From IMG/VR virus record IMGVR_UViG_3300042542_001192, positions 1 through 24,010 of that record: a DNA stretch of 24,010 nt; one strand, written 5' to 3'. The stretch's first letter is position 1. Every line of letters begins with the position of its first letter. Below the pieces are notes generated by a model. The model did no database searches, was not told where the DNA came from, and was given only the letters and a program-made list of their open reading frames with translations. A program made the position numbers and the translations under genes. This document shows positions 15,213-23,145 of this stretch, in pieces. This stretch comes from a virus.

Positions 15213-18200
15213 TGCAGGCTCCTCGCCTGGCCGGTCATCAGGCCCACCCACTCGCACGAACTGAACTTGCAGGGGTGTGGCGTGTCGTTCAGCAGCTCAA
15301 CGACGCAGTTCTCGCCGCGACTGTTGATCGGGATGCGGAACACCCCCTCGGCGTAACGCATCGCCTCGGCCTCGGCCTGGTTCAGCGAGCTGCCGATCAG
15401 CGAATTGCGGCTGCCCAGAATCGTGCCATCAAACGTATAAGTGGCCGCATCGCGCCGTTCCGCCATCACCTGCACCCTGAAATAGAAGGTTTCGTGGTAA
15501 CGCAACTTGGCATGACGCACTTGCGTTCTCATCACATTGGCTGCAGTCTTACCGCCGCCGATGTCCCGATACAGCTTGAATCGCGTGAACCGATAGCGGA
15601 AGGTGAACGCCTCCCCGAAGAACACCGGCGCCGTGCTCCAGTTGCCAAATGCTGTGATCGTGTTGCCGCTGCTTGCCTGCCCCAGCAGCACGCCACCGTT
15701 GACGGTCGCAGTCCAACCGCTCCATGCCTGCGTCAGCGCTTGGATGGTGTACGGCAGCGTCCAGGTGGTGGTGTTTTGCACAGCGTTGTAGGTGCCGGCC
15801 GCCACGCGCAGCGCCACAGGCGTCGCCGTGGTTGTGGTCACCGTCCGATCCAGCAGCAGCAGCGATGGGCTTGGGCTGGCACTGGTCATCCGGTCAGTCA
15901 CTGGCATCGACTCCAGCCAGACCTCCGTCCCGTACCGCACCAGCAGGTACAGCACTTCCTCCACGCACAGGATCGAGAGGATCTCGTCAGCCCCGCTCAG
16001 CTCCCAGTGGCTCCAGCTGGACTGGGCGCGTTCCACGCCGCCACCGGTGTTGCGGTAGAGGTATTTGTAGACGTAGATCCGTTTCTGGTAACCGCTGGCG
16101 CTTGAGATAGCAAACCAAGCATTGCCCGTATCATTAGCCGTCAGCTTGAATGTCCCGGATGGGATGTAGCTGGACACTGCCATCGTTAGATCCGACGCAT
16201 CCGCAATCAGCGCAGTGCCCGCGCCGCGCACACTGAACTCGCGGAACTGACTCCACTGCCCGTTGGCCATGCAGAACACAATCGTGCCCTGCACCGGAAT
16301 CGGCCGGCAGTTGGGATCCATCTCGTAGCTGGTCAGCACCGTGATCTGCGCTGTGCTGGGTGTCAGCACGGTTTCAGCAGCGTTGAACCGGAACTGGATC
16401 TGATCGGAGAAGATGATCAGCTCGTCCTGGTATGGCACCGCATACCGCAGCACGCTTACCCGGTTGTTGCTGGCCGCAAGGTCGATCGGGTCTGAATCCA
16501 GAATCGCCGTGACCGTTTCCGGGAAGAACTCAAAGAAGTCCCGCGCCCGGCTGAGGATCACGTTCTCGTCTGCCAGGAACCCGAGCCGGTTCTTGTAGAT
16601 GAACACGTCCTGGATCGGCTGGCCGATGAACGATGGATCCGGTGCCGTCTCGTAGTCGCCGGCCGTGCGCTGCCCCCAGGTGGGGATCGTGACGCCGCTC
16701 ACGATGGCGCCATTGGCCGGGCCAAACCAGAACGCGCCGGTTGGCAGCCGCACCAACAGATGCGGCATCGTGCCCTGATCAATCCGGTACTCAACGCCGG
16801 GGCTGACCGTTTCCTGCCAGCTGCCCTCGCCAAACGTGCCGCTGCGGCAGGTGAAGGACACGTAGTAGCCGTCGAACTTGTTACCCGGATCGCCCACCAC
16901 CTCGATCTGATAGCCGGACGGTGCGATCGTCGGCAGCTCGGTGAACGCCTGCACGCTGTTGGTGATCGCCGTGATGTCTGCGTTAGCCCTGGCATCGGTG
17001 GCAGCAAGCGTGATCGCGCTGCTGCTGGTGAGATGCAGCACCGAACCGCTGCGAGCAATCGTGACCCCCGTCAGCGGGCCGGCCGCGGCGGTGCTCACCG
17101 TTGCCACCTGAACCGCTGTTTCGTCAATCACATGGGCTTTCACCGTGGCAATCTGCATCGCCGTGGTGTCGGAGTTGGTGACCGCTGTGATCGTGGCAAC
17201 GTGAACCTGCGTCGTGTCCGATCCGCTGCCGTCCAGAACGTTCCTGGCAATGTAAATCTTGGAGCCAATGTGATACCGCACGCCAGCAGCGTTGACGGTG
17301 ATGGCAGTCACCGCCGTGCCATTGCCGGTGACATTCAGCGTCAGGCCAGTGCCTCCGGTGTTGGTCGTGGTGGCCAGGCCGGTGGCAGTGGCATTAAGCG
17401 TTGTGGTTGCGCCCTGGTTGCTGAGCGTGCTGACGGGGCCACCCTGCAAGCGGTTTCGAGCTACTGAGATGGCGCCATCCGCTCGATAGCCGCTGCCTGG
17501 GTTGTTGCCAACAACCGTTGCCGTCAGCTTTGCGCCATCGCCTGTGATCGTCACAGTCAGCCCGCTGCCGCTGCCGCCAGTGGTCGGCACGTCAATCAAG
17601 GTGCCGTTCAGCGTGCTGCCGGCTCCCTCGTTGTTCAAAGCCGTCACCGCGCCACCGTTCAGCAGCCCGCGCTGCACGAACACCCTGTCACCGGCGCGAT
17701 AGCCCGATCCGGCAACATTGATCGCCGCAGCTGTGATGACGCTGCCGTTGCCGGTCACATTCACGGTCAGCCCGCTGCCGCCCTCGTCGGTGGTCGTCGC
17801 AGTGCCGGTGACGGTGCCGTTCAGCGTGGTCGCCGAACCCTGCACGGTGATGGCCGAAGGTGCGCCACCCAGCAGCGCCCCACGAAGTCGCGCAGCAATC
17901 TCTGCCGTGCTGACCCGGTTCTCGGTCGTCGTGCTGCCATTCACCACCACAGGCGCCACAGCGGTGGCCACCGTGACCTGCTGGCTGTTGATGTTGAGCG
18001 TGTAGCGCTGGCCGTAGTTGGCCGCCTTCACCCACACCAGCGCTTCGTTCGCGGCTGGCCGGGCCACAGCAGGCGCCAGGGCAGTGTCCATCGCTGGCAC
18101 GGCCTTGGTGTTGCTGATGAATGTGTAGTCGGCGATCGAGGCGGCCCGGATGTCGGCCTTTGCGCTCACCACCGACGACAGATAGCTGAACGCACCGCTG

Positions 18201-18499
18201 GCGACGGTGACCGTCCGCTCGACGCCCGTCAGATCAAACACCCGGATGGCCGTCTTGCTGATCACCGCCAGGTACTGCTCGGTGGCATCGCGCAGGATCT
18301 GATGGAAGAACACGTCGCCGAAGCTGGTGGTGCTCACCCGTGCGATGCAGCTGCTGCCTTCGCGCTTGCGCAGCCCCTCCGCAGCAGAGCTCATCCCATT
18401 GATCTGCACCTCACCTTGTGTGGGGTCGCGCTGAGCATCCGGTTGCTGGCTGATCCCCTGGAACAGATTGGGGATGGAATAGGAGACGAGATCAGCCAC
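15209..18499 (-). CDS. tail tubular protein B (T7 gp12-like nozzle) with triple insert
   Basis: 1096 aa, far longer than T7 gp12 (about 794 aa). The protein forms the hexameric tail nozzle below the gp11 ring. I start it at GTG 18499 because the product then begins MADLVSYSIPNLFQGISQQP, matching the T7 gp12 N-terminus with its GISQQPD and NGxSS signatures; the open frame extends 11 codons further up but lies inside tail tubular A. Residues about 221-426 hold three tandem copies of a 62-73-residue beta module (TLNGT, then SGLTVNVTGNG, then GSGYRAG), followed by a degenerate stretch to about 475, all apparently inserted between the family blocks NRVSTAEIAARLRGAL and SVQAFTELPTIAPSGYQIEV. Residues 520-1096 (KNRLGFLADENVILSRARDF, SDQIQFRF, and so on) are standard nozzle sequence. 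Confidence 0.94.
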   Translation of the reverse strand: MADLVSYSIPNLFQGISQQPDAQRDPTQGEVQINGMSSAAEGLRKREGSSCIARVSTTSFGDVFFHQILRDATEQYLAVISKTAIRVFDLTGVERTVTVASGAFSYLSSVVSAKADIRAASIADYTFISNTKAVPAMDTALAPAVARPAANEALVWVKAANYGQRYTLNINSQQVTVATAVAPVVVNGSTTTENRVSTAEIAARLRGALLGGAPSAITVQGSATTLNGTVTGTATTTDEGGSGLTVNVTGNGSVITAAAINVAGSGYRAGDRVFVQRGLLNGGAVTALNNEGAGSTLNGTLIDVPTTGGSGSGLTVTITGDGAKLTATVVGNNPGSGYRADGAISVARNRLQGGPVSTLSNQGATTTLNATATGLATTTNTGGTGLTLNVTGNGTAVTAITVNAAGVRYHIGSKIYIARNVLDGSGSDTTQVHVATITAVTNSDTTAMQIATVKAHVIDETAVQVATVSTAAAGPLTGVTIARSGSVLHLTSSSAITLAATDARANADITAITNSVQAFTELPTIAPSGYQIEVVGDPGNKFDGYYVSFTCRSGTFGEGSWQETVSPGVEYRIDQGTMPHLLVRLPTGAFWFGPANGAIVSGVTIPTWGQRTAGDYETAPDPSFIGQPIQDVFIYKNRLGFLADENVILSRARDFFEFFPETVTAILDSDPIDLAASNNRVSVLRYAVPYQDELIIFSDQIQFRFNAAETVLTPSTAQITVLTSYEMDPNCRPIPVQGTIVFCMANGQWSQFREFSVRGAGTALIADASDLTMAVSSYIPSGTFKLTANDTGNAWFAISSASGYQKRIYVYKYLYRNTGGGVERAQSSWSHWELSGADEILSILCVEEVLYLLVRYGTEVWLESMPVTDRMTSASPSPSLLLLDRTVTTTTATPVALRVAAGTYNAVQNTTTWTLPYTIQALTQAWSGWTATVNGGVLLGQASSGNTITAFGNWSTAPVFFGEAFTFRYRFTRFKLYRDIGGGKTAANVMRTQVRHAKLRYHETFYFRVQVMAERRDAATYTFDGTILGSRNSLIGSSLNQAEAEAMRYAEGVFRIPINSRGENCVVELLNDTPHPCKFSSCEWVGLMTGQARSLQ
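17222..17839 (-). repeat. three tandem coding repeats inside tail tubular B
   Basis: Copies are residues 221-293, 294-364 and 365-426 of the protein (17621-17839, 17408-17620, 17222-17407). Each has a TLNxT entry, a GGSGLTVNVTGNG-like strand pair, a GSGYRAGDRVFV-like strand and an LxGGxVTALxNxGA exit. Copy 3 is the most diverged (VRYHIGSKIYIARN replaces the GSGYRAG region). They are protein-level repeats, not near-identical DNA, so the duplication is old or under selection to diverge. Confidence 0.85.
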
Positions 18500-19148
18500 G
18501 CAGGTAGCCCCGGTTGCGGCCCAGCAGACCAAGACCTGGCGAGTAGGTGGGGAACGGCCTCATCCCGGGACCGCCGGTCAGGCTGTTCGCCTGCAGCTGA
18601 TCCATCTCAACCGCCTGCAGCGCTGTCAACGCCGCCTGCTCATCCACCGCCGTGTACCGGAACGAGGAGGAGTCGCCCAGCACGCGACCGCTGAACACCC
18701 GCGCTGAGCGGATCGTCACCCATCGGTTGAACGCTTCAGGGCTCTCGTCCCACGACAAGAGGAACACCACATCAGCCTTGAGGGATGTGACATCACTGCC
18801 CAGGGAATAGGTGCGCTTCTCGCGGTCGTACACCCGCTGGCCGCGCAGCTGAAACCGGCCGGCCCACTCGTAGGCATCCGCGGCCCACCTGACCACATTG
18901 GTCGGCACCACGATCTCGTTGTTGTTGTCCTTGGTGAACTCGTAGGCCTGTTCGCTGTTCCAGCTCCAGCCGTTGACCTGCCCCTCCTTGTGGAACTCCA
19001 GCAGGGTGCGCTCAGCCATCGAGGCCTCAACGATCTGCTGGGTTTCCAGCGTGTTGACCGGCTGCTCGCCGATCACGGCCAGCAGGGTATTGACCGCTTC
19101 CAGCAGGGTCGTGCGGCCCGGCGTCACTGCCTGGTTGGAGATCGGCAC
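18492..19148 (-). CDS. tail tubular protein A (T7 gp11-like, gatekeeper)
   Basis: 218 aa, near the 196 aa of T7 gp11. It forms the dodecameric adaptor ring under the portal that holds the DNA in and carries the nozzle. Family-like features are the N-terminal TLLEAVNTLLAVIGEQPVNT segment, the EFHKEGQVNGWSWNSEQAYE motif (residues 51-70) and the central FLLSWDESPEAFNRWVTIRS stretch followed by ARVFSGRVLG. The start is GTG with a weak GCAGG six bases upstream; no ATG lies upstream in frame, so this start is the best available. It follows the capsid terminator, and its last codons overlap tail tubular B by eight bases. Confidence 0.94.
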   Translation of the reverse strand: MPISNQAVTPGRTTLLEAVNTLLAVIGEQPVNTLETQQIVEASMAERTLLEFHKEGQVNGWSWNSEQAYEFTKDNNNEIVVPTNVVRWAADAYEWAGRFQLRGQRVYDREKRTYSLGSDVTSLKADVVFLLSWDESPEAFNRWVTIRSARVFSGRVLGDSSSFRYTAVDEQAALTALQAVEMDQLQANSLTGGPGMRPFPTYSPGLGLLGRNRGYLRG

Positions 19149-19152
19149 GACT

Positions 19153-19187
19153 GGCCTGCAGGGGTGCAGTCCTCATGCTATCGCTGC
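19153..19187 (-). promoter_or_regulatory. 35-nt leader element before tail tubular A gene
   Basis: The minus strand runs from GCAGCG through AGGACTGCACCCCTGCAGGCC and ends four bases before the GTG start. Aligned without gaps to the leader of the tail fibre gene (4011-4045), 24 of 35 bases match, including the six-base GCAGCG and the block CCCTGCAG. It contains a CTGCA-CCCC-TGCAG hairpin. It lies just after the terminator, where a new promoter or a translation-control hairpin would make sense. Confidence 0.5.
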
Positions 19188-19191
19188 CAGC

Positions 19192-19221
19192 AAAAAGCCC
19201 CCCGCCAAAACGGCAGGGGGC
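19192..19221 (-). terminator. intrinsic terminator after capsid gene (Tphi-like position)
   Basis: The minus strand reads GCCCCCTGCC, loop GTTTT, then GGCGGGGGGC and five T residues. The ten-pair stem (one G-T pair) plus T-run is a textbook rho-independent terminator. It sits 34 bases after the capsid stop and before tail tubular A, the position of the single late terminator Tphi in T7, where partial read-through sets a high ratio of capsid to tail transcripts. Confidence 0.9.
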
Positions 19222-19255
19222 AGTTCCCCATCGACCCATCGGGATCGGTTGGAGT

Positions 19256-20500
19256 TTAGGGGATCTCGATGACCCCGGCGCACTCAGGCCGCAACACGCT
19301 CATGCCGATCGCCATGCGAGCAACCATCAGCGTGGCCTGGTACATGATGTTGAAATCCCCTCCCTGGGGCGTGACCTGCAGGCCGATGTTCTTCAGGGTG
19401 AGAACACCGATCGCGTCTTTGTGGAACACCATGCCGCGACACTTCGACAGATCCTGCTGATAGGCAGTGTTCCGATCGAGCGTGTTGTTGGTGTACGCCG
19501 GCTGGGTGACGTGGTTGGACCACATCACCGGGATGCCCTTGACGCGCATGATGCGACCTTCGGCAATGGTGCCGTTGCCGCCACCGGCGCCGTTGAAGTC
19601 GGCGTTGATCGCCCTGGTTGAATCCAGAAGGCAGTCATACTCCGACGGGGGCACCACGGCGATCATGTCCTCAACGGGCACGTCCTTGGCCTGCATCTGC
19701 ACCTTCAGTGCCGAGATGGCAGCAATCAGGCTGTCACCACGGCTGTTGGTGGTGGCAGTGGTGTAGCCGGCAGGCAGGGTCTGGGTCTGGCCAATGCGGC
19801 CAGCGCTCGGACCGCCAACGGCAGTCACCGTGGTGGAGGCTGCCGTCTGCGACACCGACACCGTGTAGGTGCCGCGCAGACCGATTGCATCGCCGCTGGT
19901 CTGGGTCAGCTGGGCGGTGATCACGGTGCCGGCGGTGATGCCGCTACCGCTGATCGTCTGTCCCGGGTAGATGCGACCGCTGGTGACAGCGGTGACGGTC
20001 AGGGTGGTCGTGGCAATCGAGCCGGTCACCACCGCACCACCACCGGAGAGCAGCGGTTCCGTTGTGGTCTTGGCTGCGCCAAAGATCACGCGGGCGGCCC
20101 GCTGGTCCCACTCCCGAGCCAGTGCCTGGCCGAGCTGATGGGTCAGGTCTTGCCGCTGGTCCACGTAATTCATGAGCTCGTCGAGCTCATAGATCACTTC
20201 GGACGCAACCAGCAGACCATCGAGGTTGATGATGTACTCGTTGCGGTCAGCGTTGGTGGCGCTGGGATCGCCCAGAATCGCGGTGCCAGGTGTGTGATAC
20301 GAAGCCGTGTGGCGGCCGGTCACCTGGAAGGCAGCGCTCTTGCCGCCGCGGATGTTGCGCTCCTTGACCTTGCCCTTGAACACGCATTTGCGGTCGAAGG
20401 CGTCAAGAATCTCGGTCATGCCGAGCTTCAGGAACAGGGCATTGACATCCCCTGCCTGTTTGATCTGACCAAGACGGTCGAGGTTGGTGAGACTGGTCAC
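19256..20500 (-). CDS. major capsid protein (T7 gp10-like) with extra beta domain
   Basis: 414 aa; T7 gp10A is 345 aa. It forms the HK97-fold shell. The N-arm and E-loop region (residues about 45-95), a spine-helix-like stretch ([20 protein letters not shown], 122-141), the P-domain block [20 protein letters not shown] (253-272) and the C-terminal [20 protein letters not shown] (386-405) fit the T7-type shell protein. Residues about 161-227 are a Thr/Val/Gly-rich beta segment ([11 protein letters not shown] to [18 protein letters not shown]) that looks inserted and resembles modules seen in phage surface proteins. The start is GTG; the nearest AGGAG (20520-20524) is 19 bases upstream, so initiation is unusual. 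A strong terminator follows the gene. Confidence 0.95.
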   Translation of the reverse strand: MTSLTNLDRLGQIKQAGDVNALFLKLGMTEILDAFDRKCVFKGKVKERNIRGGKSAAFQVTGRHTASYHTPGTAILGDPSATNADRNEYIINLDGLLVASEVIYELDELMNYVDQRQDLTHQLGQALAREWDQRAARVIFGAAKTTTEPLLSGGGAVVTGSIATTTLTVTAVTSGRIYPGQTISGSGITAGTVITAQLTQTSGDAIGLRGTYTVSVSQTAASTTVTAVGGPSAGRIGQTQTLPAGYTTATTNSRGDSLIAAISALKVQMQAKDVPVEDMIAVVPPSEYDCLLDSTRAINADFNGAGGGNGTIAEGRIMRVKGIPVMWSNHVTQPAYTNNTLDRNTAYQQDLSKCRGMVFHKDAIGVLTLKNIGLQVTPQGGDFNIMYQATLMVARMAIGMSVLRPECAGVIEIP

Positions 20501-20551
20501 TGGTTTAAGTGATTGTCAGCTCCTGCCTCACAGATCGCCGAGTCGGGGTGT

Positions 20552-20563
20552 CTCCCGAAGGAG
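20552..20563 (-). promoter_or_regulatory. UUCG-tetraloop hairpin in capsid leader
   Basis: The minus strand reads CTCCTTCGGGAG: four perfect pairs closed by a TTCG loop, a very stable RNA hairpin. There is no T-run after it, so it is not a classical terminator. It lies 52 bases before the capsid GTG start and could be an mRNA stabilising or processing structure. Confidence 0.45.
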
Positions 20564-20573
20564 GCCCGTTCAA

Positions 20574-20587
20574 CTGCACTGCTGCAG
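20574..20587 (-). promoter_or_regulatory. CTGCA-N4-TGCAG palindrome in scaffold-capsid gap
   Basis: On the minus strand this reads CTGCAGCAGTGCAG, a five-base inverted repeat around a four-base loop, located between the scaffold stop and the capsid start. Similar palindromes lie just before the tail tubular A, tail fibre and 59-aa genes and just inside the gp13-like gene. Role unknown: phage promoter part, protein-binding site or RNA hairpin. Confidence 0.35.
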
Positions 20588-20604
20588 AGAAACTGTTGTC
20601 CCCA

Positions 20605-21492
20605 TTATGTGGGATAGTTCGATCGCGCAAGGGTTTTCTCGTACCACGCCCGGTACTTCTGGTCGCTGTCGTACAACCGCTTGCCCTTGCTGTCGGTCTT
20701 CCGGTAAGCCGCCAGGGCTTCCTGCTGGCTGGCGAACACATCCACCTGGGCCGGGCGACCGCCGCCGATCAGTTCCGGTTCGCCCTGCTGTTGCGCTTGC
20801 ACCGTGGTGGCCCGGGCCTGCATCGCCCGCAGCGCCAATCGCACCGCGGCCTTGTTGCCGCTGTCCACCGCGGCGTTGTAATCCGCCAGCTCGTCGGCGC
20901 CCATGTTCGTTGCCGCCCACTGGCTGAGTCGCGCGAACTCCTGCTCGCCGCCCACCAGCGTCTTGAGCTCGCTCACGTCCGCATCGCTGAAGCCCTGCTG
21001 CGCTGCGCCGGTATCAGCCGGCTGCGCCTGGGGGCGGAACGCTGCTTCGTACTGCTCGATCAGCTGCACCGGGATGTTGGTGCGTGCCGCCAGCTTCTCC
21101 CGCAAATCTGCGGTGTCCTCGCCCTTCCGCACGGCGGCATCCCATGCGCTCAGATCGAGGCCTTCCTCCTCGGCAGCGCTGGCAATGAACTCGCCATAGC
21201 GCTCGGAAGCCTGCTCGCGGGTGAGCGGTTCGGGCGCTGCTTCCGCCGGCTCCGGTGCCTCGGCCTTGGCCCCCAGCTTGCGCTCCAGTTCCTTGTAGCC
21301 GCGCTCCAGCTCCTCGGCGCTCTTGAACTTGCCAGCCAGTAATGCCGGCTCGGGTGCTGGTGCGTCCTGTTCGGCAGCCTGGATCGCAGCGTTCTGCTGG
21401 TCCAGCTCAGCGAAGAACTCATCCAGCACCGCCTCCTGGCCGGGGGCGACCATGGCGCGGGGATCCAGCTGTTCGGTGGGTGTTGCAGTCAT
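20605..21492 (-). CDS. capsid assembly scaffold protein (T7 gp9-like)
   Basis: 295 aa, comparable with T7 gp9 (about 307 aa). Scaffold proteins fill the procapsid, direct correct capsid curvature with the portal and leave before or during packaging. The sequence is highly acidic in its first two thirds with many Ala/Glu/Gln residues and predicted helices, and has a basic C-terminal region (residues about 262-295: KTDSKGKRLYDSDQKYRAWY and onwards) of the kind that binds capsid subunits. Assignment rests on composition and on its fixed place between portal and capsid. No Shine-Dalgarno is visible before the ATG; the start sits in an ATGA overlap with the portal stop, so translation is probably coupled. 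Confidence 0.92.
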   Translation of the reverse strand: MTATPTEQLDPRAMVAPGQEAVLDEFFAELDQQNAAIQAAEQDAPAPEPALLAGKFKSAEELERGYKELERKLGAKAEAPEPAEAAPEPLTREQASERYGEFIASAAEEEGLDLSAWDAAVRKGEDTADLREKLAARTNIPVQLIEQYEAAFRPQAQPADTGAAQQGFSDADVSELKTLVGGEQEFARLSQWAATNMGADELADYNAAVDSGNKAAVRLALRAMQARATTVQAQQQGEPELIGGGRPAQVDVFASQQEALAAYRKTDSKGKRLYDSDQKYRAWYEKTLARSNYPT

Positions 21493-23144
21493 GGGGTTGG
21501 TTGTTGTTCAGGTGGTGCATCAGCCGGCGGCGGCGCGGCCATCTCCTGGCTGATGGCCGCGGCGTTCGCCAGCTTCTGTGGGTCTGCCATGCCGCCTTGC
21601 ATCGCCTGCTGCGCCATGGCCATCTGCTGCTGTTTCTGCTGCTCGGCCGCCATCTGCTCGTCGGTCTTGACCAGCCCAAGGGTGTCCATGCCCATCGAGG
21701 CCGCCAGGCGGCGGATCAGCTCAGCCGGCATCACGTAGGTGGCGATCCCTTCTGGGCCGATCGACTGCTGCAGGATCTGCATGAACCTTGCGGTCCTCTC
21801 CAGATCGTTGCCGCGGCCCACGGCTGCCAGGCCAACACTGACCACGGGCTTCACCATGTCGGGCAGCTTCGGCAGCTTCCCCGCGCGCATCAGCAGCGCC
21901 AGCTTCCGCGCCACATAGGGCTGCTGGAACTCCGTGGTGAGGATGCTGTAGATCGAGCCGAGGCTGTTCTCGATCTGCAGTGCATGAAGGCGCACCTCTT
22001 CGGCTGTGGTGCGTTCGCTGTCGCGCACGTCGGCCAGCATGAACGCTTGCCCCAGTCGGGCCTCCACCCTGGCCAAGCCCTCCATTGCCACCCGCAGATC
22101 CGAGGCCTTGTTGACCTGGATGGTGAACACGTCATCCGGGTTGCCGGGCAGGTAGGCGCCATTGGCGCTGTCGGCCAGCTTCTTCGGGTTGGCGACGCCA
22201 CTGGGCTTCACCAGATGCTTCACCTGGGCGCTGACCAACGAGCCCTCGGCGATGGCCTGGCTCAGCGCTTCAGCGGTCTGCAGATCAGCTAGACATGCCG
22301 CCTCGATGTAGCCCGGCGAGTAGTGGTGCCCGTCGATGCGGTACATCCGCAGCGGCAGCCAGGGTGACTCGCTGACCTTGGCGGTCCCCTTGGTGCCGGG
22401 GATCTCCCGGCCCTTCACCTCCTGATACCACGTAACTGTGTTGTCCTCCCATTCGACGCAGGTGAACAGCTTCACCGTCCGGTCGTATTCGGAGGCGTCG
22501 TCGTCACCGTCCTCGTCGTCGATGCCGGCGATCCTGTCGCCATCCTCCTCATCGAGAACAGCCTTCACCCGCGGCGGGAGGTTCTCAACGCTGAGTTCCT
22601 CGCACACGATCGCCTGCAGGGGGTTGCCCATCGGATCGCGCCGCAGCACATAGCGGTCGAGGTGGAAACACCGCAGCCCCTTCTCGCTGACGTAGAGCAG
22701 CGCATTGCCGCCCACGATCAGGTGCATCAGCATTTCGTGGCACGCCACCCGGTCGTTGCTGGTTTCGATGCTGCGCAGCACGGCGCGTTCGAGTTTGGCC
22801 AGGCCCAGATCAAACGTGCTCTTGCCCTTGGCCAGATCCTCGGGTGTGGCGCCGGCCGCCAGGGCTTCCTGCTCCTGGGTGGCCAGCTCGATCTCGTCAA
22901 TCGTGAACCGGAAGAACGCCTCCGTTGGCGGCAGCAACGCCAACGTCAACCGGCTGGTGATGTTGTGAACGCCGCGAGCGCCAAGGCCATTCCAGGGCAG
23001 CCCCCACTGCTGGTTCTGCCCCGGGGTGTAGCTGTCGCTGAGCGGGATCAGGTACGGCAAGGTGTACCGGGCAGCGGTGCGGGCCCGCTCCAGGTAGTTG
23101 TTCCTGTCGCCTTCCAGCTGCCGGTAGTCGCGTTCGCAACCCAT
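21489..23144 (-). CDS. portal / head-tail connector protein (T7 gp8-like)
   Basis: 551 aa, close to the roughly 535 aa of T7 gp8. The portal forms the dodecameric ring at one head vertex that nucleates capsid assembly, passes DNA during packaging and docks the tail. Family-like features are the N-terminal RNNYLERARTAARYTLPYLI segment, the WGLPWNGLGARGVHNITSRL stretch near residues 47-66, and the block from about residue 250 to 400 (SPGYIEAACLADLQTAEALS, then RLGQAFMLADVRDSERTTAEEV). The acidic DEEDGDRIAGIDDEDGDDD loop near residues 194-212 is a local peculiarity. The Gln/Met-rich C-terminal tail (QQKQQQMAMAQQAMQGG) is typical of these connectors. The gene overlaps the scaffold gene by four bases (ATGA), fitting coupled translation of assembly partners. 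Confidence 0.95.
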   Translation of the reverse strand: MGCERDYRQLEGDRNNYLERARTAARYTLPYLIPLSDSYTPGQNQQWGLPWNGLGARGVHNITSRLTLALLPPTEAFFRFTIDEIELATQEQEALAAGATPEDLAKGKSTFDLGLAKLERAVLRSIETSNDRVACHEMLMHLIVGGNALLYVSEKGLRCFHLDRYVLRRDPMGNPLQAIVCEELSVENLPPRVKAVLDEEDGDRIAGIDDEDGDDDASEYDRTVKLFTCVEWEDNTVTWYQEVKGREIPGTKGTAKVSESPWLPLRMYRIDGHHYSPGYIEAACLADLQTAEALSQAIAEGSLVSAQVKHLVKPSGVANPKKLADSANGAYLPGNPDDVFTIQVNKASDLRVAMEGLARVEARLGQAFMLADVRDSERTTAEEVRLHALQIENSLGSIYSILTTEFQQPYVARKLALLMRAGKLPKLPDMVKPVVSVGLAAVGRGNDLERTARFMQILQQSIGPEGIATYVMPAELIRRLAASMGMDTLGLVKTDEQMAAEQQKQQQMAMAQQAMQGGMADPQKLANAAAISQEMAAPPPADAPPEQQPTP

Positions 23145-23145
23145 G

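Noticed and set aside
15074-16105. Long plus-strand open frame (343 codons) opposite tail tubular B and gp13-like genes
   Set aside because: It is antisense to two well-recognised genes, has Arg/His/Pro-rich low-information sequence typical of GC-rich shadows, and no ribosome site or neighbour on that strand.
20545-20560. GGGAGAC on the minus strand, like the T7 transcript start
   Set aside because: The upstream bases do not match the T7 promoter core and the motif is explained by the UUCG hairpin arm; too short to call a promoter.
21342-22292. Plus-strand open frame (316 codons) opposite portal and scaffold
   Set aside because: Crosses two confirmed genes on the other strand and shows no recognisable domain.
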